Part shown: in pieces, positions 24,885 through 35,513 of the stretch
Position numbering within the stretch: the stretch's first letter is position 1
How the letters are laid out: every line of letters begins with the position of its first letter
Assembly (NCBI GenBank): GCA_019637075.1
Contig: JAHBWI010000001.1
Location: 124,001-188,000, forward strand
Reading direction: 5' to 3'
Length of the DNA: 64,000 bases
Origin: Nitrospiraceae bacterium
GTDB lineage: Bacteria; Nitrospirota; Nitrospiria; Nitrospirales; Nitrospiraceae
The notes under the pieces: model-generated
What the model saw: the letters and a program-made list of their open reading frames with translations, nothing else
The model's database searches: none
What the model was told of the DNA's origin: nothing
Made by a program: the position numbers and the translations under genes

Positions 24885-25909
24885 CGCGCGCGACATCATC
24901 ACGCGCCAATGCCGACGCGGCAGCGCCGATCAACGGCGCCACCTTACAACCCTACATCCAACGGTTCTCTCAGGCCAGCGTCTTGGTGCTGGGTGATCTG
25001 ATTTTGGACCATTACGTCTGGGGCCGGGTGAGTCGAATTTCTCCGGAAGCCCCGGTGCCGGTCGTCCACGTCGAATCGGAGTCCCTCAAGCTGGGCGGTG
25101 CCGCGAACGTCTTCAACAATATTCTCGCGCTCGGCGGACAGGCCGATCTCTGCGGCGTGATCGGATCGGATGAGAGCGGCCGACTCCTATTGAAGGAACT
25201 CGGAGGTCGCCGCCAGGGGCGCGGCGGCGTCATCATCGACCATGAACGTCCGACGACGCGCAAGACCCGAGTGGTCGCCCATAACCAGCAAATCGTCCGC
25301 TATGACGTGGAACGTCGCGAGGAACTCAAAGATACGCTGCAACGACGCATCCTCAGATATGTCGACTCCCGCATCAAGGAGCTCTCGTGCCTGGTGGTCT
25401 CCGACTATGCGAAGGGAGTTGTGACGGCCTCGCTGATGGCCGAGCTCACGAGAATGGCCAACCAGCGCAACATCCCGATCGTGGTGGATCCGAAGGTCGA
25501 GCACTTCAGCTTCTACAAAGGCGTCACGGTGATCACGCCCAACCACCTCGAGGCGACTCAGGCCGCGGGAGTGCACGGCGACGACGACCACACGATCAAC
25601 GAAGCCGGCACTATCCTGCGCCAGCGGTTGGGTTGCCACACCGTACTCATTACCCGCGGAGAGAAGGGTATGAGCCTGTACGAGGGAAACGGGGTGCACT
25701 GGCATATTCCCACGCGAGCCCGCCAGGTCTACGATGTCACCGGCGCAGGCGATACGGTCGTCGGCACATTGGCCTTGGCACTCTCGACCGGCGCCTCGAT
25801 GCGCGAAGCCGCCGTGCTGGCCAACCAGGCCGCGGGCGTGGTTGTGGGCATGGTCGGGACCGCCACCGTCACGGCCTCTCAATTGTCCGATGCCTTGGAG
25901 CATGGATGA
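24845..25909 (+). CDS. hldE: D-glycero-beta-D-manno-heptose-7-phosphate kinase (RfaE1)
   Basis: 354 aa, kinase domain only; the cytidylyl/adenylyltransferase half found in bifunctional HldE is missing, so the RfaE2 activity must be encoded elsewhere. PfkB-fold signatures: VLVLGDLILDHYVWGRVSRI, LKLGGAANVFNNI and ATP-site VYDVTGAGDTVVGTLALAL. It phosphorylates heptose-7-phosphate for LPS core. Start is GTG 24845 with AGGAG upstream (ATG 24854 possible); it overlaps lepB by 40 nt in another frame. Confidence 0.92.
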   Translation: MGTMGKIRKGHPVARATSSRANADAAAPINGATLQPYIQRFSQASVLVLGDLILDHYVWGRVSRISPEAPVPVVHVESESLKLGGAANVFNNILALGGQADLCGVIGSDESGRLLLKELGGRRQGRGGVIIDHERPTTRKTRVVAHNQQIVRYDVERREELKDTLQRRILRYVDSRIKELSCLVVSDYAKGVVTASLMAELTRMANQRNIPIVVDPKVEHFSFYKGVTVITPNHLEATQAAGVHGDDDHTINEAGTILRQRLGCHTVLITRGEKGMSLYEGNGVHWHIPTRARQVYDVTGAGDTVVGTLALALSTGASMREAAVLANQAAGVVVGMVGTATVTASQLSDALEHG

Positions 25910-25910
25910 C

Positions 25911-28314
<2,404 letters not shown>

Positions 28315-28325
28315 CTGCAATGCTG

Positions 28326-28431
28326 AAACAGGTCCTCAACTTTGTTCTCGGCTCGACAAGATCCTCAACGTAGCCCAGAGGCTACGCCTCCGGTCTTGTC
28401 GTCGCCTGCGGCCTCTGTGAGAATCCTGTTT
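28326..28431. repeat. Nested imperfect palindrome (REP/MITE-like intergenic element)
   Basis: Three nested arm pairs fold this gap into a long hairpin: outer AAACAGGTCCTCA with TGAGAATCCTGTTT (28418-28431), middle CGACAAGA (28354-28361) with TCTTGTCG (28394-28401), inner GTAGCC (28370-28375) with GGCTAC (28380-28385) around a CAGA loop. The segment CCTCAAC also occurs twice. Such elements are usually dispersed non-coding repeats; only this copy was noticed in the window. Confidence 0.65.
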
Positions 28432-28459
28432 GAGCATCGCGAAGGAAACACGAAGATTC

Positions 28460-29278
28460 ATGTCACACGAAGTTCAGATCGGGGATTTTACCGTCGGGGC
28501 GGGGCATCGGCCGTTTTTGATCGCGGGACCTTGCGTGATCGAGAGCGAGCAGCTCGTGATGGACACCGCGGGACGGATCGCGGAGATCGCGAAGGCGGTG
28601 GGAATGCCCTATGTGTTCAAATCGTCGTTCGACAAGGCGAACCGTACCTCCATCAGTTCGTTTCGTGGACCGGGTCTCGACAAGGGGCTGGCGGTCTTGA
28701 AGAAGGTGAAGGACCACCTGGGCCTACCGGTGTTGACCGACGTCCACACGGAAGAACAGGCGACGCAGGCCGGGAAAATCGTCGATGTGCTCCAGATTCC
28801 GGCGTTCCTTTGCCGACAGACCGACCTGCTCATTGCGGCGGCGAAAACCGGCAAGGTCGTCAACGTGAAGAAGGGACAGTTTCTCTCCCCGCCGGAAATG
28901 AGCCATGCCGTGAAAAAAGTGGAGGAGTCCGGCAACCATCGCATCGTGCTGACCGAACGCGGTTCCTCCTTCGGTTACAACAACCTCGTCGTGGACATGC
29001 GCAGCTTCCCGATCATGCGCCGCTTCGGCTATCCCGTCGTCTTCGATGCCACCCATAGCGTGCAGTTGCCCGGTGGGGGCGGAAGCAAATCCAGCGGCCA
29101 GCGCGAGTTCGTCGAACCGTTGGCCTGCGCGGCCGCAGGCGCCGGCGTGGACGGTTTCTTCATGGAGGTCCATCCCGATCCCGATGCCGCCTTGTCGGAT
29201 GGCCCGAACATGGTTCCACTCAAACAACTTCAACTCTTGCTCGAACGGGTGCTTCGTATATGCGACGCCGCACGGTGA
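28460..29278 (+). CDS. kdsA: 3-deoxy-8-phosphooctulonate synthase
   Basis: 272 aa. [19 protein letters not shown] and [12 protein letters not shown] are the PEP-binding signatures, with [32 protein letters not shown] and [17 protein letters not shown]. It condenses PEP with arabinose-5-phosphate to Kdo-8-phosphate, the step after KdsD. ATG 28460 is used; a TTG in frame 30 nt earlier lies inside the palindromic element. Confidence 0.96.
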   Translation: MSHEVQIGDFTVGAGHRPFLIAGPCVIESEQLVMDTAGRIAEIAKAVGMPYVFKSSFDKANRTSISSFRGPGLDKGLAVLKKVKDHLGLPVLTDVHTEEQATQAGKIVDVLQIPAFLCRQTDLLIAAAKTGKVVNVKKGQFLSPPEMSHAVKKVEESGNHRIVLTERGSSFGYNNLVVDMRSFPIMRRFGYPVVFDATHSVQLPGGGGSKSSGQREFVEPLACAAAGAGVDGFFMEVHPDPDAALSDGPNMVPLKQLQLLLERVLRICDAAR

Positions 29279-30297
29279 AACAGCCGACAGCAGTCCGACG
29301 CACTCGGCCCCGTCCCCGTGGAACCGAGCGGACCGGCGGAAGCCTGGCCGAGGGAAAACGCGTCCTCGAAATCGAAGCGCGGGCCGTCCTGGCATTGATC
29401 GACCGGCTCGATACCCATTTTGCGAAGGCGGTGGACATCCTGTACGGATGTTCGGGAAAAGTGGTGGTTTCGGGGATGGGCAAGTCCGGCCTGATCGGGC
29501 AGAAAATCGCGGCCACATTGGCCAGTACCGGCACTCCGTCGTTTTTCCTGCATCCTGCGGAAGGCGTCCACGGCGATCTCGGCATGCTGACGCGCGGCGA
29601 CGTCATGATCGGGATTTCGAACAGCGGTGAGACGCAGGAGGTCTTGCAACTGCTGCCGTTCGTCAAGCGCATGAACATCCCGTTGGTCGGCATGACCGGC
29701 AACACGGCGTCTGCCCTGGCCAAGAACAGCGACGCGGTCCTTGACGTCTCAGTGAGCGAGGAGGCCTGTCCCATGGGATTGGCCCCGACGGCCAGCACGA
29801 CGGCGACGCTGGCAATGGGAGACGCGTTGGCGGTAGCCTTGCTGCAACGGCGCGGCTTCAAGCCGGACGACTTCGCCCAGTTTCACCCAGGCGGGTCCTT
29901 GGGCCGTCGGCTCCTGGTCAAGGTGCGCGATCTGATGCACCATGGGGACAGCATTCCCCGCGTGAAGGCATCGCATCGGGCGACGGACGCCTTGCTGGAG
30001 ATGACGGCGAAGAAGCTCGGTATGACGACGGTAGAGGACGACGGCGGCAAGCTCCTCGGCATCATCACCGACGGCGACCTGCGGCGCTTCATTCAACAGG
30101 GCGGCAACTTTGCCACGATCAAGGCCGGTGACCTGGCGAGCCGTAACCCGAAAACCATTCACCCCGACGAGTTGGCGGCTCGGGCAGTCGAACTGATGGA
30201 GCGCTTCTCGATCACGTCGCTGGTCGTGGCCGAATCACCGGGAACGGCGGTCGGCGTCATTCACTTGCATGATTTGCTGAAAAGCGGCATTGTGTAG
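29260..30297 (+). CDS. kdsD: Arabinose-5-phosphate isomerase (KpsF/GutQ)
   Basis: 345 aa. A SIS domain (about 40-190) with [20 protein letters not shown] and [16 protein letters not shown] is followed by paired CBS domains (about 225-345) with [15 protein letters not shown]. It converts ribulose-5-phosphate to arabinose-5-phosphate, the KdsA substrate. Starts 19 nt before the kdsA stop, so it is probably coupled. The first 25 residues are very basic and not part of the fold. Confidence 0.93.
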   Translation: MRRRTVKQPTAVRRTRPRPRGTERTGGSLAEGKRVLEIEARAVLALIDRLDTHFAKAVDILYGCSGKVVVSGMGKSGLIGQKIAATLASTGTPSFFLHPAEGVHGDLGMLTRGDVMIGISNSGETQEVLQLLPFVKRMNIPLVGMTGNTASALAKNSDAVLDVSVSEEACPMGLAPTASTTATLAMGDALAVALLQRRGFKPDDFAQFHPGGSLGRRLLVKVRDLMHHGDSIPRVKASHRATDALLEMTAKKLGMTTVEDDGGKLLGIITDGDLRRFIQQGGNFATIKAGDLASRNPKTIHPDELAARAVELMERFSITSLVVAESPGTAVGVIHLHDLLKSGIV

Positions 30298-30330
30298 CAT
30301 CACAGTCTTGAGGGGAGGCGAGGGGTAGGG

Positions 30331-30945
30331 ATGGCCGGAGGTTGGAAAGAAACCGGATTGGTGCTGATGCGGTCGGCGGTGCAGGAAGGCAACATCAACC
30401 TGCCCAACGTCCTGACGCTCATCCGAATCCTGCTCATTCCGGTATTCGTGATGCTGATGATCGATCCGGCCCCGGATCGTTCGTTGTCCGCCGCATTGGT
30501 CTTCGTGGTCGCCGCCATGACCGACCTCCTGGACGGATACCTGGCCCGCAAGACCGGACAGATCACCAAACTCGGACGCCTGCTCGACCCCATTGCAGAC
30601 AAGCTGTTGGTGCTGTCGGCGTTGATTCTCTTCGTCCAGTTGGACCGGGTCACCGCGCTGGTCGCCATTTTGATCATCGCGCGTGAAGTGGCCGTCACGG
30701 GCATCCGCGCCATCGCCGCAACCGAAGGCATGATTATTTCAGCGGAGACCACCGGCAAATACAAGATGGCGTTGCAGGTCATCGCGATCGTGCTCCTGAT
30801 TCTCGAAGGGACCGTGCTCAACGAGATCGGCAACCTCCACCTGGCCGGCATCGTAACGTTGTATTTTTCGCTGGTCCTGGGGTACATCTCCGGCGCCCAA
30901 TACGTGTGGAGCTTCTGGCGTCAGGTGGCGGCCAAGGGACTCTAG
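30331..30945 (+). CDS. pgsA: CDP-diacylglycerol-glycerol-3-phosphate 3-phosphatidyltransferase
   Basis: 204 aa, about five membrane helices. The CDP-alcohol phosphotransferase motif is complete: TDLLDGYLARKTGQITKLG then RLLDPIADKLL. INLPNVLTLIRILLIPVFV is the usual N-terminus. It makes phosphatidylglycerol phosphate in the inner membrane. GGGGAGGCGAGGGG precedes the ATG; ATG 30367 inside the frame is a less likely start. Confidence 0.92.
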   Translation: MAGGWKETGLVLMRSAVQEGNINLPNVLTLIRILLIPVFVMLMIDPAPDRSLSAALVFVVAAMTDLLDGYLARKTGQITKLGRLLDPIADKLLVLSALILFVQLDRVTALVAILIIAREVAVTGIRAIAATEGMIISAETTGKYKMALQVIAIVLLILEGTVLNEIGNLHLAGIVTLYFSLVLGYISGAQYVWSFWRQVAAKGL

Positions 30946-30985
30946 CACTCGCACTCCGCGCCGTTCACACGCTTCCACGACGTCC

Positions 30986-31609
30986 ATGGACAGTTCCTCG
31001 CTCATCATCGTCCTCGCCCTCCTCGGCTACCTCATCGGGTCCATTCCTTTCGGCGTGGTCGTCTCGCGGTTCCTCGGGGCACCGGATCCCCGCACTGCTG
31101 GCAGCCACAACGTGGGATTTACCAATGTCCTCCGAGTCAGCGGCAAGAAAGCCGGCATCCTGACCCTCCTCGGTGACATCGGCAAGGGTTGGTTGGTCGC
31201 CTGGATCGGGACGTTGGTCCTGTCCCAGGAATCTTCCATCCTGTTCGTGGCGCTCGCGCCGATCATCGGTCATCTCCACTCCTGCTTCCTCGGATTCAAA
31301 GGCGGGAAGGGGGTCGCCACGGCATTAGGGTCTGTCCTGGGCGTCGCCCCGCTGCTTGGACTCACGCTGATGGGGCTGTGGATCGGAGCCGTTGCAGCCT
31401 GGCGCTATTCCTCAGGCGGCGCGCTCGTGGCGTTCGCGCTGTTTCCTCTGGTTGCGTTGCTATTTCACCGATCCTGGCTCTTCGTCGGTTTCGCTCTCCT
31501 GGTGTCGATCCTGATCTGGACGAGACACAAGGACAATCTGATTCGCCTCTGGAAGGGAACCGAACGCCGAATCGGCGAACGAACTCCGGATCAAACCGCC
31601 ACGGTGTAA
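30986..31609 (+). CDS. plsY: Acyl-phosphate glycerol-3-phosphate acyltransferase
   Basis: 207 aa integral membrane enzyme. The PlsY motifs are present: GSIPFGVVVSRFLG, SHNVGFTNVLRVSGKKAG, and FLGFKGGKGVATALG. It makes lysophosphatidate, the first step of phospholipid synthesis, next to pgsA. The C-terminal tail (ERRIGERTPDQTATV) is soluble. It ends the co-directional housekeeping block. Confidence 0.94.
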   Translation: MDSSSLIIVLALLGYLIGSIPFGVVVSRFLGAPDPRTAGSHNVGFTNVLRVSGKKAGILTLLGDIGKGWLVAWIGTLVLSQESSILFVALAPIIGHLHSCFLGFKGGKGVATALGSVLGVAPLLGLTLMGLWIGAVAAWRYSSGGALVAFALFPLVALLFHRSWLFVGFALLVSILIWTRHKDNLIRLWKGTERRIGERTPDQTATV

Positions 31610-31988
31610 GCACCGGTTCCATCCGCTTCGCCTGCACGCTGCCTCCCTCAGCCGCCGCATTCAATATCACCGCTGAACGACGCCTTCGTATGACGCGCCT
31701 TTGCGCTCCACTCGACAATCCTTCTTGTTCCACAACATGCTCAGCGCTCCCGAGCTAGACCTACCGCACGCGCAAGCGATTTTCCTAGTACGACGATCGG
31801 ATACCCGGCGATAGGTTGGAGAAGAGCCGCGGAATCGCCGACCCCCCGTTTGCACTCACGCAGCATCGTCCCGCGGCATCTGGACGACGCAGCGGCAGCA
31901 CGGAGGCCTGAGTTCGTCGGTGGAAGCAGGCCCCGACGCACAGGTGATTGTCGGGCCGTGGCACACACACTCGCACAGGGAGGCGCAA
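31610..31988. other. Intergenic region between housekeeping block and stress region
   Basis: 379 nt with no convincing gene and no T-tailed terminator behind plsY. The only signal I see is the weak dyad/-10 pair upstream of the superoxide dismutase gene. From here onwards the gene content changes to accessory stress functions. Confidence 0.5.
31773..31817 (+). promoter_or_regulatory. Dyad site plus -10 (regulon site 1, weak)
   Basis: CAAGCGATTTTCCTAG, then 23 nt, then TAGGTT. The upstream half is degenerate, but the spacing matches the other sites. It would drive sodB with a leader of about 165 nt. Confidence 0.35.
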
Positions 31989-32633
31989 ATGCTGAACAGC
32001 CAGACATACGAGGTCAAACACTTCGACCTGAGCGATCTCGACGGAATTTCCGACCGGACGCTGCACATGCACTTCGGACTGTACGAAGGGTACGTCAAGG
32101 CGGCCAACCAGCTTCACGCACAGTTGGTCGAATTCATGCGCGACGGTCGAGTCGACCAGGAGGAAATGCCGGCCTACTCCGAGCTCAATCGGCGGCTGGG
32201 GTTTGAATACAACGGGATGATTTTGCACGAACACTATTTCGGCAACCTGAGCCGAAGGGACTCGGAACCGCCCGGCTCGGTTTCGGCGTTTCGGCAAGCC
32301 GTGGAAGCGAGTTTCGGAACATTCGAACGCTGGAAAGCGGACTTCAGCAGCGTGGGCATGCTTCGCGGGATCGGATGGGCCATCTGCCACCTCGATCCTT
32401 CCAGCGGGCGCATGTCCAATCACTGGGTATCCCTGCATGAGCATGGAAACGTCACGGGTTTTATTCCCCTGCTGGTGATGGATGTATGGGAACACGCGTA
32501 TCTCTTAGACTATTCGCCGGCAGAGCGAAAACAATACATCGAGGCATTCTTCCGGAACATCGATTGGGAGTGTGTCGAGGATCGCCTACAACTCGGACTC
32601 CTCACCGGCACACACGGGCATCGACGCATGTAA
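31989..32633 (+). CDS. Iron/manganese-type superoxide dismutase, divergent subgroup
   Basis: 214 aa, ATG with GGGAGG upstream. The Fe/Mn-SOD ligands can be placed: His28 in LHMHFGLYEGYV, His in ILHEHYFGNL, and Asp and His in VMDVWEHAYLLDYS. In the first helix the usual HHxxYV is replaced by LYEGYV, so the second-sphere His (His30 in E. coli numbering) becomes Tyr. This is a known divergent subgroup, and the active metal cannot be told. Removes superoxide in the cytosol (no signal peptide). Confidence 0.85.
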   Translation: MLNSQTYEVKHFDLSDLDGISDRTLHMHFGLYEGYVKAANQLHAQLVEFMRDGRVDQEEMPAYSELNRRLGFEYNGMILHEHYFGNLSRRDSEPPGSVSAFRQAVEASFGTFERWKADFSSVGMLRGIGWAICHLDPSSGRMSNHWVSLHEHGNVTGFIPLLVMDVWEHAYLLDYSPAERKQYIEAFFRNIDWECVEDRLQLGLLTGTHGHRRM

Positions 32634-32671
32634 CTCGTCCGGCTCACTCAGAACCCAGGAGGGAAGTCACC

Positions 32672-32839
32672 ATGAGGACGCTCGCCAAAATCCTGACCCG
32701 CGAAGGCCCGAGCCCGATCCTTTCCCTTCGCCCCGGCCGCCACCGACTCCGCCCGATCCGTTTCTTCCCCCAATCCCCCGACTCCGGATCATGCCGTACG
32801 CCCGCCGCACCCGAGCGGCTTGCGCCACTCGAGCGGTGA
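32672..32839 (+). CDS. Small hypothetical protein, 55 aa
   Basis: ATG preceded by AGGAGGGAAG, one of the best ribosome sites in the region, encoding MRTLAKILTREGPSPILSLR and then a Pro/Arg-rich tail. 38 nt behind the sodB stop, so likely cotranscribed. No domain recognised; the composition of the second half could also be non-coding. Confidence 0.4.
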   Translation: MRTLAKILTREGPSPILSLRPGRHRLRPIRFFPQSPDSGSCRTPAAPERLAPLER

Positions 32840-32849
32840 TGCCTCAAGG

Positions 32850-32894
32850 CTAGGGTCTTTGCCAGTCGGTTGAGCACAAGCTTGCTGCTAAGAC
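32850..32894 (+). promoter_or_regulatory. Dyad site plus -10 of csbD (regulon site 2)
   Basis: CTAGGGTCTTTGCCAG, 23 nt, TAAGAC. The csbD ATG follows 47 nt after the -10. Confidence 0.65.
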
Positions 32895-32941
32895 TACGGA
32901 TAGAGCGAGTCGGCACACCTATTCAACCAGGGAGGCGATCA

Positions 32942-33181
32942 ATGAACGCTGATCAATTCAAGGGCAAGTGGATCCAGTTCAAAGGGGAGGTCAAGAAACA
33001 GTGGGGCAAAATCACGGACGATGATCTCCTGCAAATCGAGGGCGATTACGACAAGTTCCTCGGCCGCGTTCAGGAGCGCTACGGCGACAAGAAAGATGAC
33101 GTGGTTCGGTGGGCCGACGATTGGTATCGCAGCCACGGACGCACCGAACCGGGACGTTTCCAATCACAGACCACACGGTAG
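32942..33181 (+). CDS. CsbD family stress protein (cytosolic)
   Basis: 79 aa, ATG with GGGAGG. The full domain is MNADQFKGKWIQFKGEVKKQ, then WGKITDDDLLQIEGDYDKFL and RVQERYGDKKDDVVRWADDW, the CsbD-like fold induced by general stress in many bacteria. Biochemical role unknown. A second copy with a signal peptide is encoded at 45048-45422 on the other strand. Preceded by its own regulon site. Confidence 0.9.
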   Translation: MNADQFKGKWIQFKGEVKKQWGKITDDDLLQIEGDYDKFLGRVQERYGDKKDDVVRWADDWYRSHGRTEPGRFQSQTTR

Positions 33182-33240
33182 CCTCCCGCGGGAGCTGCTA
33201 AGTCCCGAGTCACGGTCAACGAGACAAAAGGAGACGCTGC

Positions 33241-33610
33241 ATGACTCACACACGAATACCACGCGCATCTCGCTGCTGCTCATACCCGTGCTCGGACTTG
33301 TCGCAAGCCGCGCTTGGACGCTGTTGGAGATGAACAACCAACTCGCCTCGAGCGCGACGATCACGCCGGAGGAAGCGGTCCATCATGCACTGACAGCGGT
33401 TCCGGGGAAGGCCGCCGAGGCTGAGATGGAAAACAAGGACGGCCGCACCGTGATGTCGTGGACGGTATCGACGCATCGGACACATCACACACAGTCTGGG
33501 TCGATGCTCAGAATGAGCAGACCAAGATCGATCGATGCCCCAGGCGCACCGCGTGGAGGGACGCCGGTCCGTCCACGCGATGCGGGCCAATGACCCGACA
33601 TATCCGCTGA
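33241..33610 (+). pseudogene. PepSY-domain exported protein broken by two frameshifts
   Basis: Three consecutive frames make one protein. ATG 33241 with AAAGGAG reads MTHT; a one-base slip in the ACACAC run is needed to enter the frame NTTRISLLLIPVLGLVASRA (signal peptide) and ITPEEAVHHALTAVPGKAAE (PepSY). A second one-base slip near 33468 gives DASDTSHTVWVDAQNEQTKI, the normal PepSY end. Both need one inserted base. It is either a decayed gene or sequencing/assembly error. Cotranscribed with csbD. Confidence 0.65.
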
Positions 33611-33712
33611 CCGAATCATGTCGCATCGCTGCTTCATCCGCATCGAGCCCGTCTTGTCATAATTTTTTCCGTGAGCAAGAGCTGGCAGACTCCGCAGCAC
33701 CATTCCGCTCCC

Positions 33713-33732
33713 ATCAGCCAGACCCGGCTGAT
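33713..33732. repeat. Small hairpin
   Basis: ATCAGCC and GGCTGAT around a 6-nt loop (AGACCC). No T-run follows on either strand, so it may be a weak terminator or nothing. It lies between the PepSY remnant and the convergent zinc-site gene; the rest of this 158-nt gap shows nothing. Confidence 0.35.
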
Positions 33733-33768
33733 AGGACGGTGGTTGGAATCAGCACCTCCGTGGGGAGG

Positions 33769-34029
33769 TCATGAAACGGCTTGATAGACCTGGGCGAGGA
33801 AGGCCCGGCCCTTCCTTCGCTGTCGAATGAGTTCATCCGTGACGTCGCCGCATTGAATGCAGCGCGCGACCCAAATGCAAGACCCGGCAAAATGCTCGCC
33901 CATCTCCATGCATCGTTCTCCCACGAGAAGGCCTCCGCAGCGAGAACAGGGAGTATGGCTCGAGATGATCAGTCCAGCGGTGAATTTCACGTTTGTACGC
34001 GTTCGTTCTTGCGATCCAAAAGTCATCAT
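33769..34029 (-). CDS. Small zinc-ribbon-like protein, 86 aa
   Basis: Start MMTFGSQERT with AAGGGAGA upstream. Two CxxC pairs, HTPCSRCGGLLVGERC and ARCIQCGDVTDELIRQRR, predict a zinc ribbon of rubredoxin/knuckle type. The first 30 residues have no clear fold. A paralogue of similar length and layout lies at 37123-37395, also minus and also behind a regulon site. Function unknown; cytosolic. Confidence 0.75.
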   Translation of the reverse strand: MMTFGSQERTRTNVKFTAGLIISSHTPCSRCGGLLVGERCMEMGEHFAGSCIWVARCIQCGDVTDELIRQRRKGRAFLAQVYQAVS

Positions 34030-34085
34030 CGTCTCCCTTCTATTGTTCCTATTGTTCTGCTCCCATCGTGAAATCATCTGGTTGC

Positions 34086-34130
34086 ACGATGACAGAGGGA
34101 ATGGGCCGCGACTGCTGGTCGAACCCCTAG
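34086..34130 (-). promoter_or_regulatory. Dyad site plus -10 of the zinc-ribbon gene (regulon site 3)
   Basis: Read on the minus strand: CTAGGGGTTCGACCAG, 23 nt, CATCGT (a poor -10), about 57 nt before the start codon. Confidence 0.5.
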
Positions 34131-34221
34131 CTGAATCCTGCAACAGCCCCAGTCCGATTCGTCGCCCATCACGTGGCCGGACAAGAGGACACGCCGGCGA
34201 GGCCTCGGAAGGGATTCAAGC

Positions 34222-34266
34222 CCTAGGAGTTTTCCGAGGGCCGAATGCCGCAAGTAGCCGTGATAA
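34222..34266 (+). promoter_or_regulatory. Dyad site plus -10 (regulon site 4)
   Basis: CTAGGAGTTTTCCGAG, 23 nt, GATAAT. No annotated-size gene follows directly; a 58-codon ORF with a ribosome site begins about 100 nt downstream. Confidence 0.55.
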
Positions 34267-34369
34267 TGCCAAGAGAGAAGGGTTGCAGGGAGCGACAGAT
34301 CTAGGCCTGCCGGACAAACCTTAGCGTTGCATCGATGGCGCCGCTGAGACGAAGGAAAAAGAGGCGAGA

Positions 34370-34546
34370 ATGGATCTTCCCGTCAACCCTAGACCCCGCG
34401 GCGCACGAATCGGTGCCCCTGATCATCGGCGCCTCGGCATCGGATTACGCAACCTGGCGGCGGCTCCAGGCGGAAAAGCTGGGCTCCCCACGGGAAGGAC
34501 GGCCTTAACACAGGAACAAACGCATCTAGGGATGTTCCCAGATTGA
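34370..34546 (+). CDS. Possible small protein, 58 aa
   Basis: ATG with GAGG 5 nt upstream, encoding MDLPVNPRPRGARIGAPDHR and onward to a stop inside the next regulon site. It is the best candidate for what site 4 transcribes. An overlapping frame from 34335 (57 codons, no ribosome site) competes. No homology recognised. Confidence 0.3.
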   Translation: MDLPVNPRPRGARIGAPDHRRLGIGLRNLAAAPGGKAGLPTGRTALTQEQTHLGMFPD

Positions 34547-34570
34547 AAAACCGCTTGGAAAGCCTATCAT
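34526..34570 (+). promoter_or_regulatory. Dyad site plus -10 (regulon site 5)
   Basis: CTAGGGATGTTCCCAG, 23 nt, TATCAT (34565-34570), 46 nt before the next ATG. A TTGAAA also stands 16 nt upstream of the -10. Confidence 0.65.
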
Positions 34571-34616
34571 GGTGAAGCATTCAGCAACCCGTCGATTTCC
34601 TACCAGGAGGACGACC

Positions 34617-35111
34617 ATGGCCAGTGCACATTATATTCCGATCTGCTGCGTCTGCAGTGCCGTGCGGGATGATGCGCGAAAAAGCGGGCCGACTGACCAA
34701 TGGAGTACTCTCAATCAATACCTCGATGATCATGGGCTGAAATCCGGAGACTACCGGCTGACGCATACCTACTGTGATTTCTGTGCCGGATTGCTCAGGA
34801 ACCTGCATGGGGAACGAAAGCAGGAACGGGAGGGATTCCTGCGGTCCACCAGCGCATCGAACCTCGGGGAGCCTGGAGGCACGACCATCACCGCACGCAT
34901 CAACGACATGCTGGCCGGCAAAACCGGATGCGAACTCGACTCCTTGGTCCGGGCAATGCCGGATCTGACTTGGAATCAGGTCTTCTCTGAAGTGGATCGC
35001 CTGAGCCGGGCCGGCCGGGTCAGGATGACGTATCTTGGACGAGGCCGCTACGAAATTGAACTCGGCCGGGTTGGAGGGACCTCCGAGAGCCTCGGACCAC
35101 ATCCCAGCTAA
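34617..35111 (+). CDS. Zinc-finger and winged-helix protein, 164 aa
   Basis: ATG with AGGAGG 6 nt upstream. N-terminal IPICCVCSAVRDD ... THTYCDFCAGLL is the CxxC...CxxC module often found at the C-terminus of PAS proteins in Nitrospira and Geobacter-like bacteria (ICxxCkxIRDd). The C-terminal half LVRAMPDLTWNQVFSEVDRL SRAGRVRMTY looks like a winged helix with a beta-wing. It could therefore bind DNA, but no target is evident. Confidence 0.7.
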   Translation: MASAHYIPICCVCSAVRDDARKSGPTDQWSTLNQYLDDHGLKSGDYRLTHTYCDFCAGLLRNLHGERKQEREGFLRSTSASNLGEPGGTTITARINDMLAGKTGCELDSLVRAMPDLTWNQVFSEVDRLSRAGRVRMTYLGRGRYEIELGRVGGTSESLGPHPS

Positions 35112-35150
35112 CGCCTCAAGAGCGGACTCACCGCGCCGACAAATGCGGGA

Positions 35151-35174
35151 GCGCTGCGCGGATTACCGCAGCGC
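35151..35174. terminator. Terminator-like hairpin
   Basis: GCGCTGCG and CGCAGCGC form a perfect 8-bp GC stem around CGGATTAC, 40 nt behind the preceding stop. It is followed by CCCCCTTCT rather than a T-run, so termination strength is uncertain. The rest of the 402-nt gap to the next gene holds only regulon site 6. Confidence 0.45.
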
Positions 35175-35370
35175 CCCCCTTCTCCGTAGCACGACTCCTC
35201 CAATCAATACCCTCCGTTATCACCATTGCTTCTTCGAAATCTGTTCAAGATCATGCGAGGCAGCGACAACGAACGGCCGTTGGCGTTGCAACACTCCGTG
35301 TATCGACTGAGTCTTTGAGCTCGGGATCGCTCGACATCGGTTCACCCCCAAGGGTGGTCGCAGGGCAGAG

Positions 35371-35415
35371 CAGGGGTTATTGCTAGTCGGAACTGCAGCT
35401 GAATCCCACTACATT
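35371..35415 (+). promoter_or_regulatory. Dyad site plus -10 of the YtxH gene (regulon site 6)
   Basis: CAGGGGTTATTGCTAG, 23 nt, TACATT. The upstream half deviates from CTAGGG; spacing is conserved. Confidence 0.5.
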
Positions 35416-35513
35416 GACGTGGGCACGAGAGGCCGGCCGATGGAGGCAGCCACCGGCGCATCTTGCAAACCAAGACCTGCCGCCATCATCAACATTCCTA
35501 TGGAGGTAACGCG

